Source of the DNA: Achromobacter sp. RTa
Lineage (GTDB): Bacteria > Pseudomonadota > Gammaproteobacteria > Burkholderiales > Burkholderiaceae_B
Assembly: GCF_000757485.1 (NCBI RefSeq)
Contig: NZ_JPYO01000035.1
Span: 19,794 to 83,793, forward strand
Reading direction: 5' to 3'
DNA length: 64,000 nucleotides
Shown: positions 16,394 through 24,319 of the stretch, piece by piece
Layout of the letters: every line of letters starts with the position of its first letter
Position numbering within the stretch: position 1 is the first letter of the stretch
Notes under the pieces: generated by a model
Database searches by the model: none
What the model saw: only the letters and a program-made list of their open reading frames with translations
What the model was told of the DNA's origin: nothing
Made by a program: the position numbers and the translations under genes

Positions 16394-17593
16394 TTAACCC
16401 TCCTCTTTTAGCAACTTGCCGAGGATGGCGATGCCCGTGCGGATCTTGTCTTCCGGCACGGTGGCGAAGCTCAGGCGCAGCGTGTTGGCCTTGCCGGCGC
16501 CGCAGTAGAACGGCGCGCCCGGCACGAACGCCACGTTCTGCGCGATGGCCTTTTCCAGCAGCTTGGTGCTGTCGATGTGCTCGGGCAGCGTCAGCCAGAT
16601 GAACATGCCGCCTTCCGGCTTGGTCCAGGTGACGGTCGACGGGAATTCGCGGGTGATGGCGTCCAGCATGCAGCTGCCCTGCGCGCGGTAGATTTCGCGC
16701 ACGTTCGGCAGGTGCTCTTTCAGGAAGCCGCCCTTGACGATCTCGTACACGGCCATCTGGGTCAGCGTGGGCGTGTGCAGGTCGGTGGCCTGCTTGGCCT
16801 GGACCAGCTTGTTGATCAGCGGACGCGCGGCGGCGATATAGCCCAGGCGCAGGCCGGGGGCCAGCACCTTCGAGAACGTGCCCAGGCGGACGACGTTGGC
16901 GCCATGCTCGGCGGCCAGCGCGATCAGGCCCGGTTGCGGCTCGCCCGCGTAGCGCAGTTCGCCGTAGGGATCGTCTTCGACGATGGTCAGGTCCAGTTCC
17001 GCGGCGCGCTTGACCAGCGCCACGCGGCGCTCCAGGTTGAGCGTGCGGCCGGTGGGGTTCTGGAAGTTGGGCAGGGCATACAGGAAGCGGGCGCCGTCGG
17101 CCAGTTCGGGAGTGATGGCTTCCGGGATCAGGCCGCCTTCATCGGTGGGCACGGGCGTGAACTTCGGCTGGTACAGGCTGAACGACTGCAGGGCGCCCAG
17201 GTAGCTGGGGTCCTCGACGAGCACCTTGCTGTCCTTGTCGATCAGCACCTTGCCCAGCAGGTCGAGCGCCTGCTGCGAGCCCGACACGATCAGGATCTGG
17301 TCGGCGGTGACGTTCGCGCCCGCGCTGTTCAGGTCGTCGGCGACCCATTGGCGCAGCGGCGCATAGCCCTCGGTCGGCCCGTATTGCAGAGCGGCGCGGC
17401 CGTTGGTGGCCAATACCTTGTCGAATGCCTCTCGCACCACTTCTACCGGGAAGCCGCCGGGCGCCGGCAGGCCGCCGGCGAACGAAATGACTTCGGGACG
17501 CTCGGTTACCTTGAGGATCTCGCGGATGGCGGAGCTGGTGAGTTGCTGGGCGCGTTCCGAGAAGGAAAACGCAGGTTCGAGAGGCTTGTCCAT
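16394..17593 (-). CDS. PLP-dependent aminotransferase (class I/II, LysN/2-aminoadipate-like)
   Basis: 399 residues from the ATG at 17593. Fold-type I features: ISFAGGLPAPGGFPVE near the start, YGPTEGYAPLRQWV, SGSQQALDLLGKVL, the NFQNPTGRTL substrate motif, the VEDDPYGELRY aspartate/tyrosine pair and the PLP lysine in LGTFSKVLAPGLRLGY. This architecture matches the 2-aminoadipate/valine-pyruvate-like aminotransferases related to MocR regulators but without their helix-turn-helix. The specific amino donor cannot be fixed. Upstream in-frame codons extend the frame to 17689, but the family start is at 17593. Divergent from msrC. Confidence 0.88.
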   Translation of the reverse strand: MDKPLEPAFSFSERAQQLTSSAIREILKVTERPEVISFAGGLPAPGGFPVEVVREAFDKVLATNGRAALQYGPTEGYAPLRQWVADDLNSAGANVTADQILIVSGSQQALDLLGKVLIDKDSKVLVEDPSYLGALQSFSLYQPKFTPVPTDEGGLIPEAITPELADGARFLYALPNFQNPTGRTLNLERRVALVKRAAELDLTIVEDDPYGELRYAGEPQPGLIALAAEHGANVVRLGTFSKVLAPGLRLGYIAAARPLINKLVQAKQATDLHTPTLTQMAVYEIVKGGFLKEHLPNVREIYRAQGSCMLDAITREFPSTVTWTKPEGGMFIWLTLPEHIDSTKLLEKAIAQNVAFVPGAPFYCGAGKANTLRLSFATVPEDKIRTGIAILGKLLKEEG

Positions 17594-17772
17594 GGAGTGC
17601 TTCTTGATCAAGAAGAGGTAGGAAGATTCGGGCGTTTTTTTCCCTTCGGGAGGCCCGGTTGAAAAAATTGGCGAAAAGTATTGTCCCACACGGCAGCGGC
17701 CCGGCCCCCATAATGTGCGGAACCCCTAAAATCACCTGTGCCGATAATCGCCTGTACAGTTACATTTCCGCC

Positions 17773-18258
17773 ATGTTCGAAGCCGCCCCGATCACCGCAG
17801 ATTCCAAGCCCGCCCTCTATGCCGAGCTGGCCGCCCAGGCCCGCGCCCTGCTGGAAGGCGAGCGCGACCGCATCGCCAATGCCGCCAACCTGAGCGCGCT
17901 GGCCTACCAGGCCTTGCCCGGCCTGAACTGGGCCGGTTTCTATTTCTTCGACGGCGCAGAACTGGTGCTGGGCCCGTTCCAGGGCAAGCCGGCCTGCGTG
18001 CGGATTCCGCTGAACCGCGGCGTGTGCGGGGCGGCAGCCAGCCAGCGCCAGACGCAGCTGGTGCCGGACGTGCACGCCTTTCCCGGCCATATCGCCTGCG
18101 ACGCGGCCTCGCGTTCGGAGATCGTCGTGCCCCTGGTGCTGAACGGCGCGCTGATCGGCGTCTGGGACGTGGACAGCCCGCTGCCGGGCCGTTTCGACGA
18201 AGACGACCGCAAGGGCATGGAAGCGTTGTGCGCGGTGTTTTTGGCCAGCCTGGAGTGA
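17773..18258 (+). CDS. msrC: Free methionine-(R)-sulfoxide reductase (GAF domain)
   Basis: 161 residues, one GAF domain. Reduces free methionine-R-sulfoxide. The three cysteines of the family are in place: Cys75 in ACVRIPL, Cys85 in GVCGAAA and Cys109 in HIACDAASRSEIVVP. LNWAGFYFFD, LGPFQGKPAC and IGVWDVDSP are also characteristic. The ATG at 17773 gives the family length; a longer frame to 17659 exists but adds nothing recognisable. It probably shares the divergent intergenic region with the aminotransferase. Confidence 0.92.
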   Translation: MFEAAPITADSKPALYAELAAQARALLEGERDRIANAANLSALAYQALPGLNWAGFYFFDGAELVLGPFQGKPACVRIPLNRGVCGAAASQRQTQLVPDVHAFPGHIACDAASRSEIVVPLVLNGALIGVWDVDSPLPGRFDEDDRKGMEALCAVFLASLE

Positions 18259-18271
18259 GCGGCTGGTTGGG

Positions 18272-18334
18272 ATGTCTGACACCCGTACGAGACGGCCGCG
18301 CGTGCTGAAGCCTATCTCCCCGGGTGTCTGACAC
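18272..18334. repeat. Extragenic palindrome pair (GTGTCTGACAC family)
   Basis: Two direct copies, at 18272-18282 (first base changed) and 18324-18334, about 52 bases apart, with the same CCGTACG flank as the copy at 16158. They follow the msrC stop by 14 bases. Confidence 0.78.
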
Positions 18335-18416
18335 CCCGCATCCAGTACCCTCCGTTGACACCGCTCCGCGCTCCCGGTAGATTTCCGCTTCTTGCGCCAA
18401 CCGCAGTTCCCAATCC

Positions 18417-18515
18417 ATGATCCGTCAGGCCAACCAATCCGCTTTCCTGTTCCGCGCCCTGGGCGTGGTGCTGGCTTGCGCTGGCCTGAAATCCAAAAAA
18501 CAGCCGCTCATCTGA
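18417..18515 (+). other. Possible 32-codon leader frame between msrC and dapA
   Basis: Bases 18259-18655 form a gene-free stretch of about 400 bases. Besides the palindrome pair it contains an ATG frame of 32 codons with a hydrophobic middle (FRALGVVLACAGL) that ends 9 bases before a strong hairpin. There is no clear ribosome binding site. It may be chance. Confidence 0.22.
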
Positions 18516-18524
18516 CCGGAGCAT

Positions 18525-18554
18525 GCTGTTCCGTCAGATGGGCGACGGAACAGC
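18525..18554. promoter_or_regulatory. 11-bp perfect hairpin in the dapA leader region
   Basis: GCTGTTCCGTC and GACGGAACAGC pair perfectly around an 8-base loop. No T-run follows, so it is not a standard terminator. It lies about 100 bases before the dapA start and could be an operator or an RNA leader structure. Confidence 0.4.
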
Positions 18555-18655
18555 GGCCTCCTGGCGGCGCTTGGCGCCGTCCGCGCATCCCTCTGATATC
18601 CCGAGCACTTCTGTACGGTCCAACCACGGTCCGCTTACACCGAAGGAGTGTTCTC

Positions 18656-19549
18656 ATGCAATCTCACCAATCTCCGATCCAGGGCGTCTGGGTGCCTCTC
18701 GTCACGCCGTTTTCCGGCGGCGCCGTCGACGGCGGGGCCTTGCGCCGCCTGGTGCGCCATTACGCGGCGGCCGGCGTGGACGGGCTGGTCGTGTGCGGCA
18801 GCACGGGCGAGGCCGCGTCCCTGGACGATGCCGAACAACTGGCCGTGCTTGACGCCGTGCTGACGGAAGCGGGCTCGCTGCCCGTCATCATGGGCCTGGC
18901 CGGCAACCACCAGGGACACGTGCTGCAACGCCTGGCGGCCTTCGGCACGCGTCCGCTGGCCGGCATTCTGGCGCCCGCGCCGTACTACGTGCGCCCCGGA
19001 CAGGAAGGCGCCGCCGCCTATTTCCGCTGCCTGGCCGATGCCTCGCGCTTTCCCCTGGTGCTCTACGACATTCCATATCGCACGGGCGCGACGCTGGAGA
19101 CCTCGACCCTGCTCGCGCTGGCGGCGCATCCGAACATCGCCGCGATCAAGGACTGCGGCGGCTCCCTGGAGAAGACGGTCGCGCTGATCGCCGACGGCAA
19201 TATGAACGTCCTGGCCGGCGAGGACCTGCAATCGCTGTCCGTAATGAGCATGGGCGGCGCCGGCATGATTGCGGCGGCGGCGCATATCCGCCCCGACCTG
19301 TTCGTGGCCATGTACCGGGCGTTGCGGGCGCAGCAGCTGGACCAGGCCCGGCAGCTCTTCCATGCGCTGGTTCCGGTGATCCAGCTGACGTTCGCCGAAC
19401 CCAATCCCGGCCCCGTGAAGGCGCAGCTTGGGCGCCAGGGCCTGCTGAGCGCGGAGCTGCGGCAACCGATGCCACGGGCCAGCGAGGCGCTGGCCGCCCG
19501 CATGGACGCGGCGGTGAGCGGCCTGAACCGTCTCTATCCCTGCCGGTAG
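18656..19549 (+). CDS. dapA: 4-hydroxy-tetrahydrodipicolinate synthase family protein
   Basis: 297 residues, DapA/N-acetylneuraminate lyase TIM barrel. The Schiff-base lysine is K165 in IAAIKDCGG. Tyr137 in VLYDIPYRTG, Tyr110 and Arg142 complete the catalytic set. The usual GTTGE motif is GSTGE here (Ser49 in place of the first Thr). The start ATG follows a GAAGGAG ribosome binding site. The family condenses pyruvate with aspartate semialdehyde in lysine synthesis. As bacteria of this group often carry several DapA paralogues, this copy could act on a related keto-acid substrate; the symbol should be read as family level. Confidence 0.82.
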   Translation: MQSHQSPIQGVWVPLVTPFSGGAVDGGALRRLVRHYAAAGVDGLVVCGSTGEAASLDDAEQLAVLDAVLTEAGSLPVIMGLAGNHQGHVLQRLAAFGTRPLAGILAPAPYYVRPGQEGAAAYFRCLADASRFPLVLYDIPYRTGATLETSTLLALAAHPNIAAIKDCGGSLEKTVALIADGNMNVLAGEDLQSLSVMSMGGAGMIAAAAHIRPDLFVAMYRALRAQQLDQARQLFHALVPVIQLTFAEPNPGPVKAQLGRQGLLSAELRQPMPRASEALAARMDAAVSGLNRLYPCR

Positions 19550-19591
19550 CCGGGGCGCTCGTGAGCAGCCCGCCAGCTTTGTGGTGTTCTG

Positions 19592-19609
19592 ATTCATTTT
19601 GTAATGAAT
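19592..19609. promoter_or_regulatory. Palindromic operator-like site before the lipid cassette
   Basis: ATTCATT-ttgt-AATGAAT: perfect 7-bp arms with a 4-base spacer, AT-rich in a GC-rich context. A TATGAT -10-like hexamer follows at 19637-19642 and the first gene starts at 19674. The geometry fits a TetR/FabR-type dimer site; no regulator gene is adjacent. Confidence 0.5.
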
Positions 19610-19673
19610 GACTCACCCGGAAGCTGACGGATTGCTTATGATGCGGCCATTCCTCGGGTGAAACAAAACGTTC

Positions 19674-20450
19674 ATGGCCCAAGCTTTTGAAGCCTTGTCC
19701 GCCTGGCAGGTCATGCTGGCGGGCCTGCTGTTCTTTGGTGGCATCTACCTGGTTTTCGGCGCGGCCACCTGGTTGTTGACGCACTATCTCCTGCCCGCGC
19801 TGGGCATCGGGCGCACGCTGGATCCCCGCCCGCTCGCGCCCGGCCAGCTGCGGCGCGAATTCGCCCAATCCGGCCTGTCCATCCTGCTGTTCGGCACCGG
19901 CATGATCTTCCCGTGGGGACTGCTGCAGCTGGGGTGGGCGCGCCTGGATCCGGATGCCGGCTGGCGGCAGATCCTGGTCGAGGTCCTGGTGCTGGTGGCC
20001 TGGAACGACGTGCATTTCTGGATCAACCACCGGCTTCTGCATACAAAGCCGCTGCGCCGTTTCCATCTGCCGCACCACCGGTCCGTCGTGACCACGCCGT
20101 TCTCCACGTACAGCTTCCACCCCATCGAAGCCCTGATGCTGGGCAACGTGATCCTGCTGCCCATGGTGCTGCACGACTTCAGCTTCTGGTCGCTGGCGTC
20201 CGTGCCGCTGTTCAGCCTGTTCTTCAATTGCATCGGGCACGCCAACTACGATTTCTTTCCCCGCGTTTCCTACGCGCACTGGTTCGCCGCCAGCCGTCGC
20301 CATCATCTGCACCATGCTTGCTACAACGGCAACTACGGCTTCCAGTTCACCTTCATGGACCGCCTGTTCCGCACCCGGCTCAAGGCCGAGGCGGCGGCGC
20401 CCCAGCTGGATGCTTTCCGACAGCGAGAGTCGCATGGCGGGCGCGCCTGA
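19674..20450 (+). CDS. Sterol desaturase / fatty acid hydroxylase superfamily membrane protein
   Basis: 258 residues, integral membrane di-iron enzyme. The histidine clusters of the superfamily are present: HFWINHRLLH, HLPHHRS and RRHHLHHACYNGNYGF. Four or more hydrophobic spans surround them, with the active-site clusters on the cytoplasmic side as usual. Enzymes of this superfamily hydroxylate or desaturate sterols, fatty acids or alkylglycerols. First gene of a four-gene cassette: the next gene overlaps it by 17 bases. The substrate is unknown; the neighbours suggest an acyl chain. Confidence 0.88.
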   Translation: MAQAFEALSAWQVMLAGLLFFGGIYLVFGAATWLLTHYLLPALGIGRTLDPRPLAPGQLRREFAQSGLSILLFGTGMIFPWGLLQLGWARLDPDAGWRQILVEVLVLVAWNDVHFWINHRLLHTKPLRRFHLPHHRSVVTTPFSTYSFHPIEALMLGNVILLPMVLHDFSFWSLASVPLFSLFFNCIGHANYDFFPRVSYAHWFAASRRHHLHHACYNGNYGFQFTFMDRLFRTRLKAEAAAPQLDAFRQRESHGGRA

Positions 20451-21342
20451 GGCGCCGCGCTGGCGGCCGGCGCTGCGCAACCGGCGCGACTGGCAAAGCC
20501 TTGCCTACCTGGCCGCCTTGCCCGCGCTGGCGGCCTGGCAATGGGTGCATGGGTTCTGGTGGCCCCTGTACGGGCTGATGCTGTTCCTGACCTTGGGCGT
20601 AGGCGTCATCCACCACAACCACACGCACATCCGGATGTGGCGCGGCCGCTGGGCCAATCGCGCCACCGATTTCTGGATCACCCTGATGCAAGGGCATCCC
20701 ACCTTCGTCTTTTATCCGGCGCACGTGGCGAACCACCACCGCTATCGCCATGGCGCGCAAGACGTGGCGCGCACCTACCGTTTCGGGGGCGACACGAACC
20801 ATCTGTGGGGCTATCTGATCCATCCGGCGCAGGCCGTCTGGGTGCTGTACCCCCTGTTCTTCGCCTGGCTGGGCCGCCTGCGCCGCCATTGGCCGGGCGC
20901 ATGGCGCTATTGCATGGCGCAATACGGCGCCTGGCTGGGCCTGTGGGGAGGCCTGCTGGCCGTGAATCCCGCGAAGGCGCTGGTGTTCGTCATCATCCCG
21001 CAGCTGCACGGATTGCATTGGCTGCTGGCCACGAACTACCTGCAGCACGCGCACGCCGACGGCGGCCCCCGGGCGGCTGCCGGCCTGAACTACGCGCGCA
21101 ATTTCGAAGGGCTGGTCAATCCGCTGCTGTTCAACATCGGCCTGCACACCGCGCACCATGAGCATTCGCGCGCGCATTGGGCCGAACTGACCCGCCTGCA
21201 TCGCGAGCGTTACCGCGACCGCGTGAATCCGGCTTTGAACGAGCGCGGGCTGGCGCCTTATATGTTCCGCGTTTTCGTGCTGGGGACATTCCTGCCGCGT
21301 TTTCGCAGCCGTCCCTGCATGGCGCCCGAGCACATCCGCTAG
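20434..21342 (+). CDS. Fatty acid desaturase family membrane protein
   Basis: 302 residues with the three His boxes of membrane acyl desaturases: GVIHHNHTHIRMW, HVANHHRYRH and LHTAHHEHSRAHW. Hydrophobic spans lie at about residues 25-60 and 130-205. The ATG at 20434 overlaps the 3' end of the hydroxylase gene, and an earlier ATG at 20410 is possible. The function expected for the family is oxygen-dependent desaturation or hydroxylation of an acyl chain. The overlap and common strand indicate cotranscription with its neighbours. Confidence 0.87.
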   Translation: MAGAPEAPRWRPALRNRRDWQSLAYLAALPALAAWQWVHGFWWPLYGLMLFLTLGVGVIHHNHTHIRMWRGRWANRATDFWITLMQGHPTFVFYPAHVANHHRYRHGAQDVARTYRFGGDTNHLWGYLIHPAQAVWVLYPLFFAWLGRLRRHWPGAWRYCMAQYGAWLGLWGGLLAVNPAKALVFVIIPQLHGLHWLLATNYLQHAHADGGPRAAAGLNYARNFEGLVNPLLFNIGLHTAHHEHSRAHWAELTRLHRERYRDRVNPALNERGLAPYMFRVFVLGTFLPRFRSRPCMAPEHIR

Positions 21343-21375
21343 CGCCGCAATCCATACACCAACCAGAGGCCTCCC

Positions 21376-23292
21376 ATGCCCATTGCGTTTCATCGTGTCT
21401 ACCTGGAAAGCGCCGGCTATTTCATGCCGGGCGAGCCCGTGTCCAACGACGCCATGGACAGCTACATCGCGCCGCTGAACCGCATGTCCAGCCGCATCAA
21501 GGGCCGCATCCTGGCCGAGAACGGCATCAATCAGCGCTACTACGCGATCGATGCCGACGGCGCCACCGTCTTCACCAATGCCCAGTTGGCGGCCAACGCC
21601 ATCCGCGATTGCCTGCGGCGCCACGACAGCGACTTGTCCGACGTGTCCTTGCTGGCCAGCGGCTCATCGGGCGGCGACGCGCTGATGCCGGGCTTTTCCA
21701 ACATGATCCAGGGCGAGCTGGCCGCGCAGCCGATGGAAACCGTCTCGGTGCACGGCATCTGCGCGGCCGGCGTATCGGCCATCCAGACGGCCGCGCAGGG
21801 CGTGGAGCTGGGCGGACACGCCAGCGCCCTGGCCGTGGCCAGCGAACTGCCGTCGCGGCTGTTCAAGCGCTCGCGTTTCGCGGCGCGGGGCTACGACGCC
21901 GACTTCGACGCTCATTTCCTGCGCTGGATGCTGTCGGACGGCGCGGGGGCGGTGCTGCTGGGCAATACCGGACGGCCGCTGCCGGGCGCCTCGCAAGGCG
22001 TGCGCCTGCGCCTGAAATGGGTGCACCAGCGTTCGTTCTCGGGCGATTATCCGGTATGCATGCAGCTGGGCCTGTCGGCGGATCGCGCCCGCGGCCATCT
22101 GGACTATCCCTCGTGGAACGAGGCCGAGGCCGATGGCGCGCTGTCGCTGCGCCAGGACATCCGCCTGCTGCCGCATCTGTTCGACATCGGCATCCACGAA
22201 TACGCCAAGCTGGTGCGTGATGGCTGGCTGGACCCGGACCAGGTGGACCACTTCCTGTGCCATTACTCGTCCGAGAAGTTCATCCCGGTGGTGGAAGACC
22301 TGATGGAGAAGGCCGGGCTGGTGATTCCGCGCGAACGCTGGTTCAGCAACCTGGCGTGGCGCGGCAATACCGGCGCGGCCTCCATCCTGATCATGCTGGC
22401 CGAGTTCCTGGAAACGCGGGAAGTGAAGCCGGGCGAGCAGATCTTCTGCTACATCCCGGAATCGGGCCGCTTCATGGCCGCCTACATGCTGCTGGAAGCC
22501 GAGGCCGTCCACGCCCCGCTGGCGGCGGCGGCCGTTGCCGCCCCGCGCGAGGATGCGCATAGCGGCGATGCCGACGCGATCGCGCCGCCGCACGATCCGG
22601 ACATGGCGCCGCAGGGTCTGGGCCAGCTGCTGACCGAATTGGCCGCGATCTGGCACGATTACCGTTCGCGCGTGTGGCGCACGCCGGTGGTGCGGCGCCT
22701 GCGCAACCGCCAATTCCAGACGGCTGACTACCTGAACTGGATGGAGAACTGGATACCGCAGGTGCGCGAAGGCAGCAAATGGATGCGCGAAGGGGCGGCC
22801 TCGCTGTCGGAGCAGTACGCCCCGCTGGCTGCGCTGATCGACATGCATGCCGGCGAAGAGCAGAACGACTTCCAGATCCTGTTCCAGGACTACCGCAACG
22901 CGGGCGGGGCCGTGGCCGACATCGACGCACTGCGCCGCAACCCCGGCGGCGAAGCGCTGAATGCCTATCTGCACGGCCTGGCCGCCACGCGCGACCCGAT
23001 CGGGCTGCTGGGCGCCATCTACATCATCGAAGGCACGGGCCAGCGCATCGTGCCGGCCTTGCTGCCGCTGCTCAAGGCCAGCCTGAAGCTGCCGCCCGAC
23101 GCCTTCCGCTTCCTGGAGTACCACGGCCACAACGACGAGCATCACCTGGCGCGCTGGCTGTCGGCGGTGGAGCTGGCGCTGGACTGCGATGAGGACGGCC
23201 GCGCGGAACAGCGCATCGTCGACACCGCGCGCCGCACGGCGGCGCTGTACCTGATGCAGTTTCATCACGTGATGGAAGGCGACGCCTCATGA
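21376..23292 (+). CDS. Ketoacyl synthase III fused to a heme-oxygenase-like (putative di-iron) domain
   Basis: 638 residues. Residues 1-375 are a FabH/OleA-type thiolase fold with a complete triad: Cys129 (VHGICAAGVS), His296 (FLCHYSSEKF) and Asn331 (AWRGNTGAAS). Residues 376-413 are an Ala/Pro-rich linker. Residues 414-638 look like the heme-oxygenase-like iron enzyme family, with IDMHAGEEQND (H491, E494/E495), YIIEGTGQ (E552) and LEYHGHNDEHHLARW (E581, H583, D587, H590) as candidate metal ligands. Such a fusion suggests that a newly condensed acyl product is passed to an iron oxygenase. The upstream gene is 33 bases away; the next gene overlaps by 4 bases. The synthase part is secure, the metal domain is my reading. 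Confidence 0.8.
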   Translation: MPIAFHRVYLESAGYFMPGEPVSNDAMDSYIAPLNRMSSRIKGRILAENGINQRYYAIDADGATVFTNAQLAANAIRDCLRRHDSDLSDVSLLASGSSGGDALMPGFSNMIQGELAAQPMETVSVHGICAAGVSAIQTAAQGVELGGHASALAVASELPSRLFKRSRFAARGYDADFDAHFLRWMLSDGAGAVLLGNTGRPLPGASQGVRLRLKWVHQRSFSGDYPVCMQLGLSADRARGHLDYPSWNEAEADGALSLRQDIRLLPHLFDIGIHEYAKLVRDGWLDPDQVDHFLCHYSSEKFIPVVEDLMEKAGLVIPRERWFSNLAWRGNTGAASILIMLAEFLETREVKPGEQIFCYIPESGRFMAAYMLLEAEAVHAPLAAAAVAAPREDAHSGDADAIAPPHDPDMAPQGLGQLLTELAAIWHDYRSRVWRTPVVRRLRNRQFQTADYLNWMENWIPQVREGSKWMREGAASLSEQYAPLAALIDMHAGEEQNDFQILFQDYRNAGGAVADIDALRRNPGGEALNAYLHGLAATRDPIGLLGAIYIIEGTGQRIVPALLPLLKASLKLPPDAFRFLEYHGHNDEHHLARWLSAVELALDCDEDGRAEQRIVDTARRTAALYLMQFHHVMEGDAS

Positions 23293-24185
23293 GCAAAGAG
23301 CCCGAATTCCTTGCCAAGCCGCACGACCCCGCCGATCCCAGCCCCTGGCTGGCCCTCTACCTGGACCGCAGCACGCCCTTGCCCGACAAGGTGAAGAAGG
23401 CGTGGCTGACGGATTCCAGCTGCGCTTCGCGCCAGTACCTGCTGCCGTTCCTGCGGCCGCTGGCGCGCGCCTTCATCATCCTGATCCAGGTCATCAAAAC
23501 CTTCCTGCCGCGCCGCTGGTCGCATTCGAAGCTGCTGCACCGCATTTTGGCATGGGGCCTCAAGCGCTTCGTGTCGCCCGAGGCCAACTGGCTGATCCTG
23601 CGCCACTTCCACCTGGGCGCGCAGATCCTGTCGTTCATCGCCGCCAATTCGCCGGTGCCCGTCACGACCACGCCGCTGGAGCCCCGCAACATCGATGACC
23701 TGAAGGACGAACTTTTCGTCAAGCACGACCTGAACCTCTTCAACTTCGTCATCCGCCTGAATCAGGCGCTGCGCGATGCGGGCGTGGAGATGCATGCGCC
23801 GCAGCAGGTCGATTTCTCGATGATCCGCGATCCGGACCTGCTGCTTGATGACATGCCGCAGGGCAGGCTGAACTTCCTGGACCTGCAAAGCGCCATCGAA
23901 CTGTTCACCCCGCTGTACCAGCTGATGCTGACCGACAACGATTTCTGGCGCGCGGCGAATTCGCTGCAGCTGGACGAAACCATCGGCATCTACGCGGCCA
24001 AGCTGCTGGGCGCGCCGCAGCATTTGATCCTGGTCAACAACAACCATCCGCTGGTGCCGATGTCGACCTTGCGCGCGGGCTACCGCCTGGTGCTGCACGG
24101 GCTGTCCACCGAGATGCTGCATAGCCTGCTGATGGAAATGAAGGCGGCGCAGGAGGGCGCGGAACCGCCGGCGCCGATCGCGTAG
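23289..24185 (+). CDS. Unrecognised 298-residue protein of the lipid cassette
   Basis: The start overlaps the stop of the synthase-oxygenase fusion (ATGA), so it is cotranslated with it. No catalytic motif was recognised. The middle has a hydrophobic/aromatic stretch (FLRPLARAFIILIQVIKTFL) and a cluster NWLILRHFHLGAQILSFIAAN. The C-terminal half is helical and acidic with few charged repeats. It could be an amphitropic membrane-associated partner enzyme or scaffold. There is no signal peptide. The family is not known to me. Confidence 0.8.
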   Translation: MSKEPEFLAKPHDPADPSPWLALYLDRSTPLPDKVKKAWLTDSSCASRQYLLPFLRPLARAFIILIQVIKTFLPRRWSHSKLLHRILAWGLKRFVSPEANWLILRHFHLGAQILSFIAANSPVPVTTTPLEPRNIDDLKDELFVKHDLNLFNFVIRLNQALRDAGVEMHAPQQVDFSMIRDPDLLLDDMPQGRLNFLDLQSAIELFTPLYQLMLTDNDFWRAANSLQLDETIGIYAAKLLGAPQHLILVNNNHPLVPMSTLRAGYRLVLHGLSTEMLHSLLMEMKAAQEGAEPPAPIA

Positions 24186-24319
24186 GGAGCTGCCGAGGGT
24201 TCTTGGTGTTGACCCTGCGTTACATGGCGGAGGGCATGCGCTATATTGCGACCCTTGTCCGCAGGTCCCCGCTGGGCGGCGTCCGCGCGGTTTGAACTTT
24301 TCTTCCGGAAGCCGTTTAC

